A DNA stretch of 64,000 bases, taken from contig NC_073744.1 in assembly GCF_029784135.1 (NCBI RefSeq), positions 79,959,935 through 80,023,934 on the forward strand. The letters are read 5' to 3'. The DNA is from Toxorhynchites rutilus septentrionalis (taxonomy: Eukaryota > Arthropoda > Insecta > Diptera > Culicidae). Positions within the stretch are counted from its first letter, which is position 1. Each line of letters starts with the position of its first letter. A program made the translations under genes and the position numbers. Positions 20,406-32,210 of the stretch are shown here, in pieces. Under the pieces are notes generated by a model. The model did no database searches, was not told the DNA's origin, and saw nothing but the letters and a program-made list of their open reading frames with translations.

Positions 20406-20589
20406 TAAGAAAATATAAAGAATTTGAATCCTGCTGAAGAAAACTACAATGTTACACGAAAATTGATTGAATACCGGAAAATTCACACTGAAAATAATAG
20501 GCGGCTGTTTTATGGAAAAACGAAATTGACAGCTGAACGAAAATTGTTGCAAAGGAGAAATTTGCAATCGTAGTACTGGAAGGAACAAT

Positions 20590-21060
20590 AATGCTGCAGA
20601 CCGGCAAAATGAAGCGCTCGGATAGCGCAAACCAAGATGATGTGCATGCGGATTCTGATGATGTGCATGCTGATCCAATTGATGTGCATGCTGTCTTGGA
20701 AATGTGGATGAGTTCCACCATCGACTTTGTCAGTATCATCGATGGCACATCAAGGAAGAAACTCCTACTGGCACCATGGTATACTGATGTAACCTCGCGC
20801 CAGAGGCGAAGAACCCAAGATCCAGCCTCTGATCTGGAAGTAGACGTCGATGCTCGCTGCCAGAGCATCATATCCGAAAGTAGCAGCCGATAGATGTAAC
20901 CTCGCACCGAGGCGAGGTACCCAAGATGAAGGACCAAGCATTGAGGAGGACAAGCTGCATCATGTCCGAAAGAGGCAGCCAAATAGATGTAAGCTCGCTC
21001 CAGAGCCCAAGGTAACCAGATGAACCAAGGACCAACCAATTGAAGAGGAACACCGGATGA
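20590..21060 (+). repeat. Short tandem repeats before the 3' LTR
   Basis: Three copies of GATGTGCATGC within 20,638-20,692. Then three diverged copies of a unit of about 100-110 bases opening GATGTAACCTCGC / GATGTAAGCTCGC (about 20,776, 20,893 and 20,985). Non-coding 3' region of the LTR element. Confidence 0.6.
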
Positions 21061-21225
21061 AAAAGGGTATTATGCCGAAGAATTCAAAGTGATTATAAAC
21101 TCTGTTAGAAATAAGGACTAAATGTAAAATAAATGGAAAACTCCGAAACAATGTAACAAACCTATACATAAGACATAGAAGAAGAAGTCCGTTCAGAATT
21201 TTAATAAATCAAGCAAGTAGATTTA

Positions 21226-21237
21226 TGAGGGCCGGAA
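21226..21237 (+). other. Candidate polypurine tract
   Basis: GAGGGCCGGAA-type purine-rich sequence lies immediately before the 3' LTR, where plus-strand priming would start. It is interrupted by two C bases, so this is a weak tract. Confidence 0.4.
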
Positions 21238-22363
21238 TGTTACGGACCCAGATTAGATGGCGAGGTTCGAAGCGCAATCAGGCGCAATGATATGACGCTG
21301 AACGCATGTGTTCAAGCGTTCGCCCTTGTCGCATGGAATATGCGAAGAGCCAGGAAAGGAAAGGGCGTGTAAGCCGAAATATTTATTTGGGACCTACGCG
21401 GGTGGCGTAGTGGAAGATAAGAGTTAGGCAAATGCGTAAAGATAATAATGTATAGCTAGATCTGTCCCTCACGAAGCGTATGGAAATAGCGCGAGGGACA
21501 TAAACAGATAAGAGCGCATTTGAAATGCCAGCGGGAAGAAATTAGTTATTTTCTCTCCTTATCTGTATAGCTTCTGAGAACAAATAATTTATTGCGGTGG
21601 CGTACAGATAAGAAAAGGGAAAGGAAAATTCCCACGTTGGCAGTTGAGAATAGGAACCGCATAGATAAGCGGATAGAATATAGGCTAGCAAATAGGAGAC
21701 AGATAACCAGACGCAGTCTCGGTTATCTGAAAGAATAGGAAAGGGAGATCTTTCTTCCTTCTCTTAGAATTTAGCTAGGCTAAGTTTTAATGAATAAAGT
21801 TAGTTCAATTTGTGCCCTGAAATAAAGTAGTCGCGTCAATTTGTACAGTTAACACGGTTAGTGAATCATCTTTTCTGAATATTTGTCGGACTCCAGTGTG
21901 AATTCATCTGAAATAAAGAGTGATTCGGAAATAATACTACTAGCGTAGTTTATGAGCGTTATCTATGTGATTGTATTTTCAATCGTAGTTGAAAGTGCAG
22001 AGAAGATCCGATCAGAATCATTGGCTCAGTGGAAAGGAAAGTTATAAATGAAACAAAACAGATAATCGCAATAAAAAATAAGTGCAAGATCCTTTTCGCC
22101 GTAACGTGAAACACTAGGTGAGCGGATAGTGCGGAGTGGACTATACATACTTATTCGAAGTGCAATTTGATTCTAATCATAATAAACTGTGTTGACACAA
22201 TCGCGGATCAAAAGTGCTAAAAAGCACAACCATAGAAGCGCTGACGGGACCGTTGTGAGTCATTGAGGTAAGTGACTCACTCTCTCTTTTTTTTATTAAC
22301 AGGTGCGTGATAGAAGACTTGCTTGAAGCAAGCATCTAGGGAATTCATATTCCCTAGATTACA
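21238..22363 (+). repeat. 3' LTR
   Basis: 1,126 bp, the same length as the 5' LTR. Differences noticed: T for A in the ATTGCGG/ATAGCGG context (about 21,593) and G for A in AGCGGATAG/AGCGAATAG (about 22,126). Confidence 0.93.
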
Positions 22364-22838
22364 CAGTGCTTATACCGACGTATTAGCCGAAGGCTACACT
22401 ATTCCCCACAGGCGGCGCATTCGTCTCATCGCAACGTCTCAACGCAGCGACAAAGCGTTTCCGCCGCATCGAAAACGGAAAGACTGATTCAACGAATAAA
22501 GCTCGGTTCGACTTCCGCCACATCGAAGTCAAGCATCATCAGCAACTAACTTAAATCAAATCGGTGAGTCCGTTCCTTTTGTTCTGCTTCTGTGGAGGGT
22601 GGCGTCCAGAGAGGACGCCACGGAGATTTTTTCGACCGCATAAAATCGAGTTCGATTGAGCTGTAAGAGGGAAGACAAAGACAAAGGGTAGCCATTGTTC
22701 CGGTGTCGTCATTCCCGGACAATGAAGCACCCATAAAAGCTTTTTATAAGTGTACAAAGCACAAAGACCAGAGATCAAGTACGAAGCACAACGCACAAAG
22801 TACAACGAAACAGTCATGACTGCGATATACGTATGAAG

Positions 22839-22869
<31 letters not shown>

Positions 22870-23004
22870 CAGACAGCCATAGCGAATCCTATAGGACACC
22901 AACAGCATCCACAACAAGGAGAGACTAGCCTGATACAAGTGCTAACGCATAAAGCCAACACCACCACTTCTTTAGAAGGGCTGCAGGTCGGGAGGTCAAG
23001 CTTG

Positions 23005-24153
23005 ATGGAGGTCAAGAAAAAAGTGAACGAGCTCTACGAGTTCATTAAGGACAAAAACAATGTCCATACTAAGATCAAACATTTAGTCACAAGCATCAAA
23101 TCCGCCGTTACGGCTGCTGACCGCGAACAGAAGGAGATGATCACGCGAGCAGAGGTTGTTGAAAAAGCACTCGCTGAAGCAAGGGAGAAGATGTCCGTCG
23201 AGATACAGGAGACGCCTAAGACGCCACGAAACCCACGATCGGACAAAAGGAAGAGGGATACCCCAGGGGATGAAGAAGACCTGAAGAAGGTTAAAAATGA
23301 CAACCTGGAAAACAAAAAGGAAGGTGAAGGCAGTGGATGGCGAACTGTCGAAAAACAGACGGAGAAACGGAAGAAGAAAGAAGAAAAGAAGAAAGGTGTG
23401 CAGGAGACAAAAAAAACCAGGCCCAGACGAGAGCGAAGTAAGGGAGATGCTCTGATCGTCGAGGTGAAGGAAGGAGTGACTTACGCATCACTCCTGCGGA
23501 AAGTGAGAGACGATCCGGAGTTGAAAGAACTGGGAGAGAATGTGGTGAAAACCAGGCGCACCCAGAAAGGAGAGATGCTCTTCGAGCTCAAGAGGGATCC
23601 GGCGGTCAAAAGTTCAGCCTTCAAGGAACTGGTTGCGAAGTCGCTCGGTGAGGAGGCGAAGGTGAGGGCTCTATCCCAGAAATCAGTGGTCGAATGCAGA
23701 AATCTCGACGAAATCACGACAGACGAGGAGTTAAGGCGCGAGTTAATAGAATAGTGTAAGCTGGACAATACACCAATGACGATCCGTATGAGGAAGGCGT
23801 ATGGTGGCACGCAGACGGCGTCGATACGGCTCTCAACAGTCGCAGCCAATAAGATGGTAGAAACGACCAAAATAAAAGTTGGCTGGTCGGTTTGCTCGCT
23901 GAAGATGGTGCCCCGGGTGGCCAAGCGGATGGAGAGATGCTTCCAGTGCATGGGCTTTGGACATCAGGCAAGAAGCTGCACAGGCCCCGACAGGTCTGAA
24001 CTGTGCAGGAGATGCGGTGAGAAAGGGCATGTTGCGAGAGACTGCACGAAGCAACCGAAATGCTTGCTCTGCAAACCAGAGAACGGCAGCGACCATGCGA
24101 CAGGAAGCTTCAAGTGTCCCTCGTATAAGAAGGCGTTAGCAGAATCGCAGTAA
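23005..24153 (+). pseudogene. R1-clade ORF1 (gag-like), one in-frame stop
   Basis: From ATG 23,005 (MEVKKKVNELYEF); the frame is open from 22,939. Lys/Glu-rich and probably coiled N-terminal half, then an esterase-less gag core. TAG at 23,752-23,754 interrupts it, and the same frame continues (CKLDNTPMTIRMRKAYGGTQ) to zinc knuckles (CFQCMGFGHQARSC, CRRCGEKGHVARDC, CLLC) and stops at TAA 24,151-24,153. About 382 residues if the stop is read through. RNA-binding chaperone of the retrotransposition particle in this family. Only one lesion, so recently active or a read-through stop. Confidence 0.8.
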
Positions 24154-27101
24154 CGGAGATAATTCAGATCAATCTGAACCATTGCAACACAGCTCAGCAA
24201 CTGTTGTGGCAGTCGACAACAGAGACAAAATGCGATGTTGCAATCATAGCGGAGCCGTACCGAGTACCCCGTGATAATGGCAGCTGGGCGACGGATAGCT
24301 TAGGGATTTCTGCAATACAGGTGATGGGCAGATATCCTATCCAGGAAGTGGTTGGAGGTTCACATGAAGGTTTCGTAATCGCCAAAATTAATGGAATCTT
24401 CATGTGTAGTTGCTACGCACCCCCGAGATGGACAACTGAGCAATTCCACCAGATGCTAGACGCAATGACCGAGGAACTAATCGGTAGAACACCGATCGTC
24501 ATTGGAGGCGACTTCAACGCGTGGGCGGTGGAGTGGGGAAGTAGATGCACCAACATCAGAGGGTACAGTCTACTGGAAGCTCTAGCAAAGCTGGAAGTAA
24601 CGTTACTAAACGAAGGTACCACTAGCACTTTCCGGAAAGATGGGCGCGAATCCATCATCGACGTTACTTTTTGCAGTCCGTCGCTGTTGGCGAGTACGGA
24701 GTGGAAAGTGTGCGAGTCGTATACGCACAGTGATCACCAGGCGATCCGGTACAGAATCGGTCAACGAAACCACGTGCTAGTTCGGAGGACAACAAGCGGT
24801 GAGCGGAAGTGGAAGACGAATGCTTTCGACAATGACCTTTTCGTCGAAGCACTTCGTCTAGCTGGCGGAGCTTCAGATTGGAACGCAGAAAAGTTGACAG
24901 ATCTACTGGTGAGAGCATGCGACACTACCATGCCGAGGAAAGTTGTACCAAAAAATGGAAGACGCCCAGCTTACTGGTGGAACGACTCTCTTCGCAACCT
25001 TCGCGCTAGCTGTCTTCAAGCCAGAAGACGCGTTCAGAGAGCACGAAATAGCGCTGATAGAGAGGAACGAAATACGGTGTACCGAGCAGCTAGAGCCGCC
25101 TTGAAACGGGGAATTACACTGAGCAAAGCGAACTGTTTCAAGGAGCTGTGCCGAGATGCAGATGCCAACCCATGGGGCAACGCGTATCGAGTCGTGATGG
25201 CGAAGATCAGAGGACCTGTGACGCCCGTCGAATCGTGTCCCGAGAAGCTGAAGGTCATTGTGGAGGGTTTATTTCCGATGCATGATCCTACGATATGGCC
25301 ACCGACACCGTACGCCGAAATAGCTACCGAACGTTCTCAAGTTTCCAGTGAAGAACTGGTAGCAGTGGCGAAGAGACTGCAGGTAAACAAAGCGCCCGGC
25401 CCCGACGGAATTCCCAACGCGGCCTTGAAAACGGCGATTCAGGCGTTCCCGGACATTTTCAGGATAGTGCTACAGAAATGCTTGGATGATGGTCACTTTC
25501 CTAAGAAATGGAAGATCCAAAAGTTAGTGTTGCTGCCAAAACCAGGAAAGCCCCCGGGGGTACCAACATCCTATAGGCCTATATGCCTGCTGGATACTCT
25601 TGGGAAACTCTTGGAAAGGATTATCCTCAACAGAATGACGAAATGTACGGAGAGTGACCATGGTCTGTCAAAGATGCAGTTTGGATTCCGGAAAGGTAGG
25701 TCCACCGTTGATGCTATCCGGACAGTGGTTGAAAAGGCAGAGAAGGCGTCACAGCAAAAGCGGAGGGGCGACCGACATTGTGCTATAGTAACGATCGACG
25801 TGAGGAATGCTTTCAACAGCGCTAGCTGGGAAGCCATTGCCGAGTCCCTACACCGTATGAAGGTTCCTGGGTACCTGTGCAGAATTCTAGGAAGCTACTT
25901 CCAGAACCGCGTCCTAGTCTACGAGACGAGCACGGGGCAGACAACGTTGAATATAACGGCCGGAGTACCACAAGGCTCTATCCTGGGCCCAACGCTCTGG
26001 AACGTAATGTATAACGGAGTACTGAATCTGAAGCTTCCCAAAGGCGTGGAGATCGTGGGCTTCGCGGATGATATCGCTCTCACAGTGGCAGGCGAGACAC
26101 TCGAAGAGGTGAAGATGCTTGCAATCGAGTCCATCGTCTCAGTAGAGAACTGGATGCAAGCAGCGAAACTGCAGATTGCTCATAATAAAACGGAAGTATT
26201 GTTGGTGAGTAACTGCAAAGCCGTGCAGCGAGCGGAAATCACAGTCGGGGAACACGTGATAACTTCTAAGCGTAGGTTGAAATACTTGGGAGTTATGATC
26301 GACGACCGGCTGAATTTCAACAACCACGTCGACTACGTCTGCGAGAAAGCAGAGAAGTCCATTAGCGCGATAGCGAGAATAATGCCGAATAACGCAGGAC
26401 CTTGCAGTAGCAAAAGGCGTCTCCTGGCTGCTGTATCCTCGTCCATACTGCGGTACGGAGCACCAGCCTGGTCGGCGGCTCTCGAAACCCACCAGAATCG
26501 TAGAAAACTGGACCGTACGTTTCGGCTCATGGCGATGAGAGTTGCGAGCGCGTATAGGACGATCTCGTTGGAGGCAGTCTGCGTTATCGCCGGCATGATC
26601 CCTATTGGCATCACTCTGGCGGAAGACAGAGAGTGCTACAGACGAAAGGAAATCAGGGGTATCCGGAAAACAGCGAGAGTAGAATCACTCTTGAAGTGGC
26701 AGCAGGAATGGGACACGGCGGAGAAAGGCAGGTGGACGTATGGGCTCATACCGGTACTATCGACCTGGCTGAACAGGAAGCACGGGGAGGTGAATTTTCA
26801 TCTGACACAGTTCCTGTCTGGACATGGCTGCTTCAGGCAATATTTGCACCGGTTCGGGCACGCAACGTCGCCACTCTGTCCGGAGTGTGAAGATGTGGAG
26901 GAAACACCAGAACACGTGGTATTTGTGTGTCCCAGGTTCACCGCAAGACGCGAGGGGCTGCCTGCCCTTCATGCCGGGAACATAGTAGAGAAAATGTGTC
27001 GCGACGAGGGCACCTGGAACGCTGTGAACAGTGTAATCATACACATCATGTCCGAGCTACAGCGGAAGTGGAGGGCCGACCAGCGTAGTAATAACCCCTG
27101 A
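24154..27101 (+). CDS. R1-clade ORF2: endonuclease-reverse transcriptase
   Basis: Intact frame of about 980 residues overlapping the end of ORF1 in the next frame. No ATG is present near the start; the first residues (about VTEIIQINLNHCNTAQ) directly follow or overlap the ORF1 stop, so start by translational coupling is likely, as in R1 relatives. The endonuclease domain has AEPYRVP, GGDFNAW and SDHQAI; the RT has PGPDGIPN, SYRPICLL, FGFRKGRSTVDA, PQGSILGP and the catalytic FADDIAL. The C-terminal CCHC is CPEC...HVVFVC. It nicks DNA and primes reverse transcription of its own RNA. Confidence 0.92.
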
Positions 27102-27139
27102 CCATAGAAGAGGAACAAATGCGAGGGCTGTTGCAAAGT

Positions 27140-27750
27140 GTAGTACCCCACGAGAGTCGTTGTGACGGAGTGCGCGTTATGTTGGAGGGCACTGCCTAAT
27201 CGGCGCTCCGTTGGGAGAGAAATCCTGCGAGGGTGGCTGTGACGGGGCGCGCGTCAAGTTGGAGGGCGCTTCCTAATCGGTTCACGTCTCGACAGGTGAG
27301 AAACCCCGCGAGGGTGACTGTGACGGGTTGCGCGTCAAGCTGGAGGGCAATTCCTAATCGGTACACGTCTCGACGGATAAGCGGAATCTGGAGAGCAGGG
27401 TCAAGAAAATGCTGGCAATGCCTGTTGGTGGATTGAGAGAGGAACATTGCGAGGGTCGTTTCGGCGGAGCGAGAGCCTAGGAGAGCATCATCAAATCGGT
27501 GGGTACCCCCACGAGAGTTGCTGTGACGGAGTGCGCGTTATATTGGAGGGCACTGCCTAATCGGCGCTCCGTTGGGAAGAGAAATCCTGCGAGGGTGGCT
27601 GTGACGGGGCGCGCGTCAAGATGGAGGGCGCTTCCTAATCGATTCACGTCTCGACAGGTGAGAAACCCCGCGAGGGTGACTGTGACGGGTTGCGCGTCAA
27701 GTTGGAGGGCAATTCCTAATCGGTACACGTCTCGACGGGTAAAAGGAAGC
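27140..27750 (+). repeat. R1 3' UTR tandem repeats
   Basis: Units of about 72-80 bases containing GTGACGG...GCGCGTCAAG...GGAGGGC...CCTAATCGG, three in a row at about 27,145-27,375. The whole block is repeated at about 27,505-27,740 (offset near 360), so there are two levels of duplication. Non-coding. Confidence 0.8.
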
Positions 27751-28007
27751 CTGTGCTGCGGATGTGCGTGGCGGAGTACAACGGAAACGTAAATGAGATG
27801 TATAGAGAAAAAGGGAAGGATCAACGCTAGTTAGCGTTGAAAACTCGTGAAGTGCATGAGCACAGCCGCCCCCTGAAGTAGTCGCCTAGATGTGGTCCCG
27901 GGGGGAATGAGGCTACGAGTAGAGGGCTTGGTTTTTGTGGGTGCGATCCCCACTCGACGTCTGGGTTATCCCTTCCCAGATAAGGCTGGAAGAGCGTTCC
28001 TCACCTC

Positions 28008-28041
<34 letters not shown>

Positions 28042-28042
<1 letters not shown>

Positions 28043-31000
28043 ACAAACAAGGTTCTCAAATGGGGATCAACACTAGGGTAGGAGCCTACCTGTTGGTCTC
28101 AAATGTTCCTATCTCACGCCTCCACGAAGATCATATGACGACATTTTTAGATCGGGCGTGAACTGGAAACACACACCTGGTCTTGGCTCCGAGAACGGGT
28201 GTCGAAAGTGGCTAAGTGAGGGGGTGCGAGCGAGTCAGAGCGCAATATCTCTCCCGGGGAAGGCCTCCCGGGTCATGGAGGCCTTGCCAACCCGCTGTCT
28301 CCCGGGCAAAGGAGATACACCCAGAAAATGGAGCTACGTTCACGAAGAATACTCAGAATGCGATCGCCCGAGGAGGGTCCCCGAACTGGAGCTGGTCCTG
28401 GAACGGGCGTAAGAGCGAGCGGCCAGCGGCTGGAGGGCGATGTGCAAGAGCGGGCCACCAGCCGGGTTCAACCCGAAGAGCTACCGCCACACGGAAACAG
28501 CAGCCATCGACATCACCAACGAAACGCTGCGCCTACGAGGCGTGTTGCGACTGTCAGACGACAGTCGTCCACACTTGTGGGTACTACTAGGCGACGGATC
28601 ATGTGGACACATGAAATGAATGAATTCGTGATCCGCGCCTATTACATCTGCACTGCTTTGGAGACGGACATGAGCGGTCGCCCTCGAATACTCGCAATGT
28701 TCGAGGAAGCGTATCCAGAGTTCGTCGGGAGGCTTGACCAAAACGCGATGAACGCGAGGCGTAGAGCGATTGTACGCAACAATATGCTCTCCCAAACGCA
28801 AGTCGACGAGATCAAGCAGCAGGTGCAGAGAGAACTAAGCTCCAGAACAAGCAGAGCAAGCGATGTGTCGAGACGAAGTTCAGTACGGCTGAGCAATTCA
28901 TTCGCGAGTGGGGCACGCGAATCAGCACCAGTGGAGGCCACAGTACAACAACCCCCTGAGCCGGAAGATCCACAGCCAGATCAACAACTACTACGCGATC
29001 TGGTCTTCCATTACGACGAGGCGATCTCACAGTTCCGCGACACGGACCCTTTGTCGCGCCCCAGGATCCCGAAGTTGCAGCATTCCCGCAGGCTGACAAG
29101 TGCAGTAAAGCTCATGAACGAGCACGTTCTTCCGCTGCACTTGGTTGATGCTGAGAACATGGAGGAGCTGCAACTGAAAGTTTACTGTGCTGCTGTGGCG
29201 ACCGCCAAAAGTTTAGGATACCGTATTAGGCCAAGAGGCGGACTGCTCCAACATCTCCGTGAAAGGCGTGAGCCTCCATGGCGAAGGAGATTGGAGCAAC
29301 GGATCCTAAACAAGCGCGCCGCAATTGGAAGACTGATGGCGTACAAAAGAGGCAGCAGATCGGCGAAATTATGTCGCCAAGTTGCTGTGATCGTGCGGCC
29401 TACTGAACTTCGCCAGCTGGGAGCTCACCAGCTGACGGAAAAACTCGACACACTGGTACAGCAATTGAGCGTCCTTACAAAACGGCTGAAACGTTACTCT
29501 GACTCTGCAAAGCGCCAGGAACAAAATCGGATGTTCAGAGATAACGAGAAAGCGTTCTACGACCACATTAGCGACGAGAAGCCCGACTACCGCGAAGGTT
29601 TGCCAGATATTAGCGATGTGACGAACTTCTGGGCTGGTATCTGGGAGACCCCAGTAGAACATCGCGACGGGCAAATGTGGTTAAGACGGGAGGAGGAGAG
29701 TTGTGGTGAAATTGGAGAGATGCCAGCTATCATCGTCGGAGAGAACGATGTCCGCGAAGCCTCGCGGTACCTGAGGAACTGGGCAGCACCGGGCCCCGAT
29801 GGTGTCCAGAACTTTTGGCACAAGAAGCTGACCGTCGCACATCCAAAGATAGCTGAGTGCTTCAACAAGGTGCTACGTGACCCACACAACCTTCCTGAAT
29901 TCGCCACCCGTGGCGTCACATTCCTCCTCCCGAAAGACAGCAACACATTGAACCCATCAAAGTACAGACCGATAACGTGCCTATCGAGTCTGTACAAAAT
30001 ACTGAGCAGCATAATTACCGCCAAAGTTTCTGCTCACTGCGAACAGCATCACATCATCGCAGAAGAGCAGAAAGGATGCAGGAAAAATACGCATGGCTGC
30101 AAAGACCAGGCCATCATCGACGCAGCCATAGTCGGCCAGGCGGTATATAACCAGCGGAACCTAAGTATGGCCTACATCGATTACAGGAAGGCTTATGACT
30201 CCATACCTCACTCGTTTCTCGTCCGGGTATTGGAGCTCTACAAAATTGATCCCGTCGTCGTTAGGTTCCTGCAGCATGCGATGAGGCAGTGGAGTACGTC
30301 TCTGCACCTCAGTGATGGGGAAAATGTGTTGCAGTCTAGAACGCTGCAGATAAAGAGGGGGATATTCCAAGGCGACTCTTTCAGCCCGCTTTGGTTTTGT
30401 CTGGCACTGAACCCCCTCAGTAGGACGCTCAATAGAAACGGTCATGGCTATAAAATAAGGTATGGCGACGGCGCCCACGAAGAAGTGACCCATACCTTTT
30501 ACATGGACGATCTCAAGGTCTACGCTGATTCACGTCAGCGTCTAGGTGTAGCTATTCGGGTTGTCGAAGACATAAGCAGGGACATCTGTATGGAGTTCGG
30601 CCTCGACAAGTGTCGCTGTGTCCACCTGCTGAAAGGACAACTTACCGAATCCGGAGGCTACGAGGTCTATGACGGCGAGTTTATAAGAGACATGGTTCGT
30701 GGCGAATCCTATAAATATCTTGGATTCCGACAGCTCACCGGGATTCGCCACTCCGACATCAAGACGGAGCTGCGAGACAAGTTCTTGAGTCGAGTGAACT
30801 GTGTCCTGAGGACTTTCCTCAACGCGGGGAACAAGGTACGCGCGATCAACACATTCGCGGTTCCCCTGCTGACCTTCAGTTTTGGTGTAGTCAAATGGAG
30901 CAAAACTAACCTAGAGGACCTTGAGAGGAGGATGAGGAAAGCATTCAAAGAGGCCGGAATGCACCATCCTCAATCGGCACTGGAGAGAGTTTCACTACCA

Positions 31001-32210
31001 CGCAAAGAAGGGGGACTTGGAATCGTCGACATTTCTGCACTGTGTGTTGCCCAGGTACGACAACTGCGCGAGTACTTCGCAGAACGCGCTATACCGGGCT
31101 GTCTGCGCCGCCGACAGAGGATACAGCGCTCTGCACTTGGCGCAAGCGGAGTACCAACTCAACTGCAATCTGCAGACAGTGGAGGAGAAGATTGCAGCTT
31201 GGAAGCAGAAGGCAGTGCATGGTGCCCACCCCCATCAACTGGACCGGCCACACGTCGACAAGGCCGCATCTAATCTGTGGCTAACGCGTGGTGAACTCTC
31301 TTCAGTAGTAGAAGCCGACATGATAGCCATCCAGGACAGGATAATGCCGACGAGAAACTGCAGGCGGTACGTCTGGCATCAAGACGTTGATGACATTTGC
31401 CGGATGTGCCATCAACCAGGTGAAAACATAGAGCACATTATGGGAGGCTGTCCCGTTTTGGCCAACGCAGCCTACACCGAGCGCCACAACAACGTGGCCC
31501 GTATTGTTCATCGACAACTGGCGCTCCAATGTGCTCTACTGGAAGACAACGTACCAAACTACCGGTACCTGCCTGCACCTGTCCTGGAAAATGACCGTTT
31601 CAAGCTGTACTGGGATCGCACTGTTCTGACCGACCTCTCGATCCACCACAACCGCCCAGATATAATGGTTTACGACAAGAGCGACCGCAAAGTCACCATC
31701 ATCGATGTCGCTATTCCACTGAACCAGAATCTGGAGGAGACCCACGGTCGCAAAATCTGCAAGTACCGACCATTGGCCGTGGAGCTCAAGGAACTGTGGG
31801 GGCTAAGGGAGGTCCCAAGAATTGTTCCAGTCGTTCTCTCTGGAACTGGAATTATCCCGAAGACACTTCTGGAAGCGCTAAAGGTGTTGAACATCGAGAA
31901 GGAATTGGCCGGCATCCAAAAGTCGGTCATCCTTAGCACCTGCGCGATTGTCCGACAATTCCTCGGTCAGGACTAAAACAGCACGAGCATGCAGATACGT
32001 GCATTCCGCAGAGCCTAATCCCCCTTTGGCATTCAGAAGCCCGGGGGCAGGTGAAAATTCTGGCTAGGTTCGCCTAGTTAAGAAGTGAGATAAGTCTGAC
32101 AGAAACAATAGAAAGAGAAGACGAGAATGTTAGGCCTAAGAGAACATAGAGGATAATAAATGTCGATTATAATTAGAAATAAATGTTACAAGTTATATAA
32201 TATGTTCTCG
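28042..32210 (+). mobile_element. R4-clade non-LTR retrotransposon with restriction-like endonuclease
   Basis: Follows the R1 poly(A) directly. One long protein with central RT and C-terminal CCHC plus restriction-like endonuclease, the layout of R2/R4-type LINEs; the sequence reminds me of the Dong/R4 group. The 5' UTR is about 285 bases. The 3' end is uncertain; AT-rich sequence with TAAATG-type repeats ends near 32,210. The protein is split by a frameshift. Confidence 0.78.
28328..31976 (+). pseudogene. R4-clade polyprotein, frameshifted
   Basis: Frame 1 runs 28,328-31,273, but true coding appears to leave it near 31,080-31,095. It contains RT blocks PGPDGVQNFW, PSKYRPITCL, YIDYRKAYDSIPH, KRGIFQGDSFSP and the catalytic YMDDLKVYAD (about 30,498), then the thumb (LPRKEGGLGIVDISALC). 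Frame 2 (to 31,976) continues with ALYRAVCAADRGYSALHLA, a zinc finger CRMCHQPGENIEHIMGGC (about 31,397-31,450) and the endonuclease RPD...KVTIIDVAIP (about 31,655-31,720). About 1,210 residues if joined. One frame change is the only defect I found. Confidence 0.82.

Larger units (their letters stand above)
15041..22368 (+). mobile_element. BEL/Pao LTR retrotransposon, gag-protease-env, pol deleted
   Basis: A 7,318 bp element (15,046-22,363) between two 1,126 bp LTRs, flanked by the 5-base duplication CAGTG (15,041-15,045 and 22,364-22,368). The LTRs start TGTTACGGACCC and end CTAGATTACA. I noticed only two differences between them, so the insertion is young. A single long ORF holds gag, protease and an envelope-like glycoprotein. 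RT, RNase H and integrase are missing, so copying must have relied on enzymes from a complete relative, or pol was lost when this copy was made. It interrupts the 5' side of the R1/R4 nest. Confidence 0.9.
22369..28041 (+). mobile_element. R1-clade non-LTR retrotransposon
   Basis: Two-ORF LINE ending in 31 A residues (28,011-28,041). ORF1 has CCHC knuckles and ORF2 has an APE-type endonuclease and RT, the R1-clade architecture. The 5' end is uncertain: the leader contains a (CA)n run at about 22,839-22,864, and the LTR element may interrupt its 5' part, in which case 14,478-15,045 could also belong to it. It is not in rDNA here. Confidence 0.8.

Noticed and set aside
22839..22864. (CA)n run as a regulatory element
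   Set aside because: A simple microsatellite in the R1 leader; nothing supports a function.
27140..27750. CRISPR-like array
   Set aside because: Repeat units are long, contiguous and diverged with no unique spacers; this is a eukaryotic retroelement 3' UTR.
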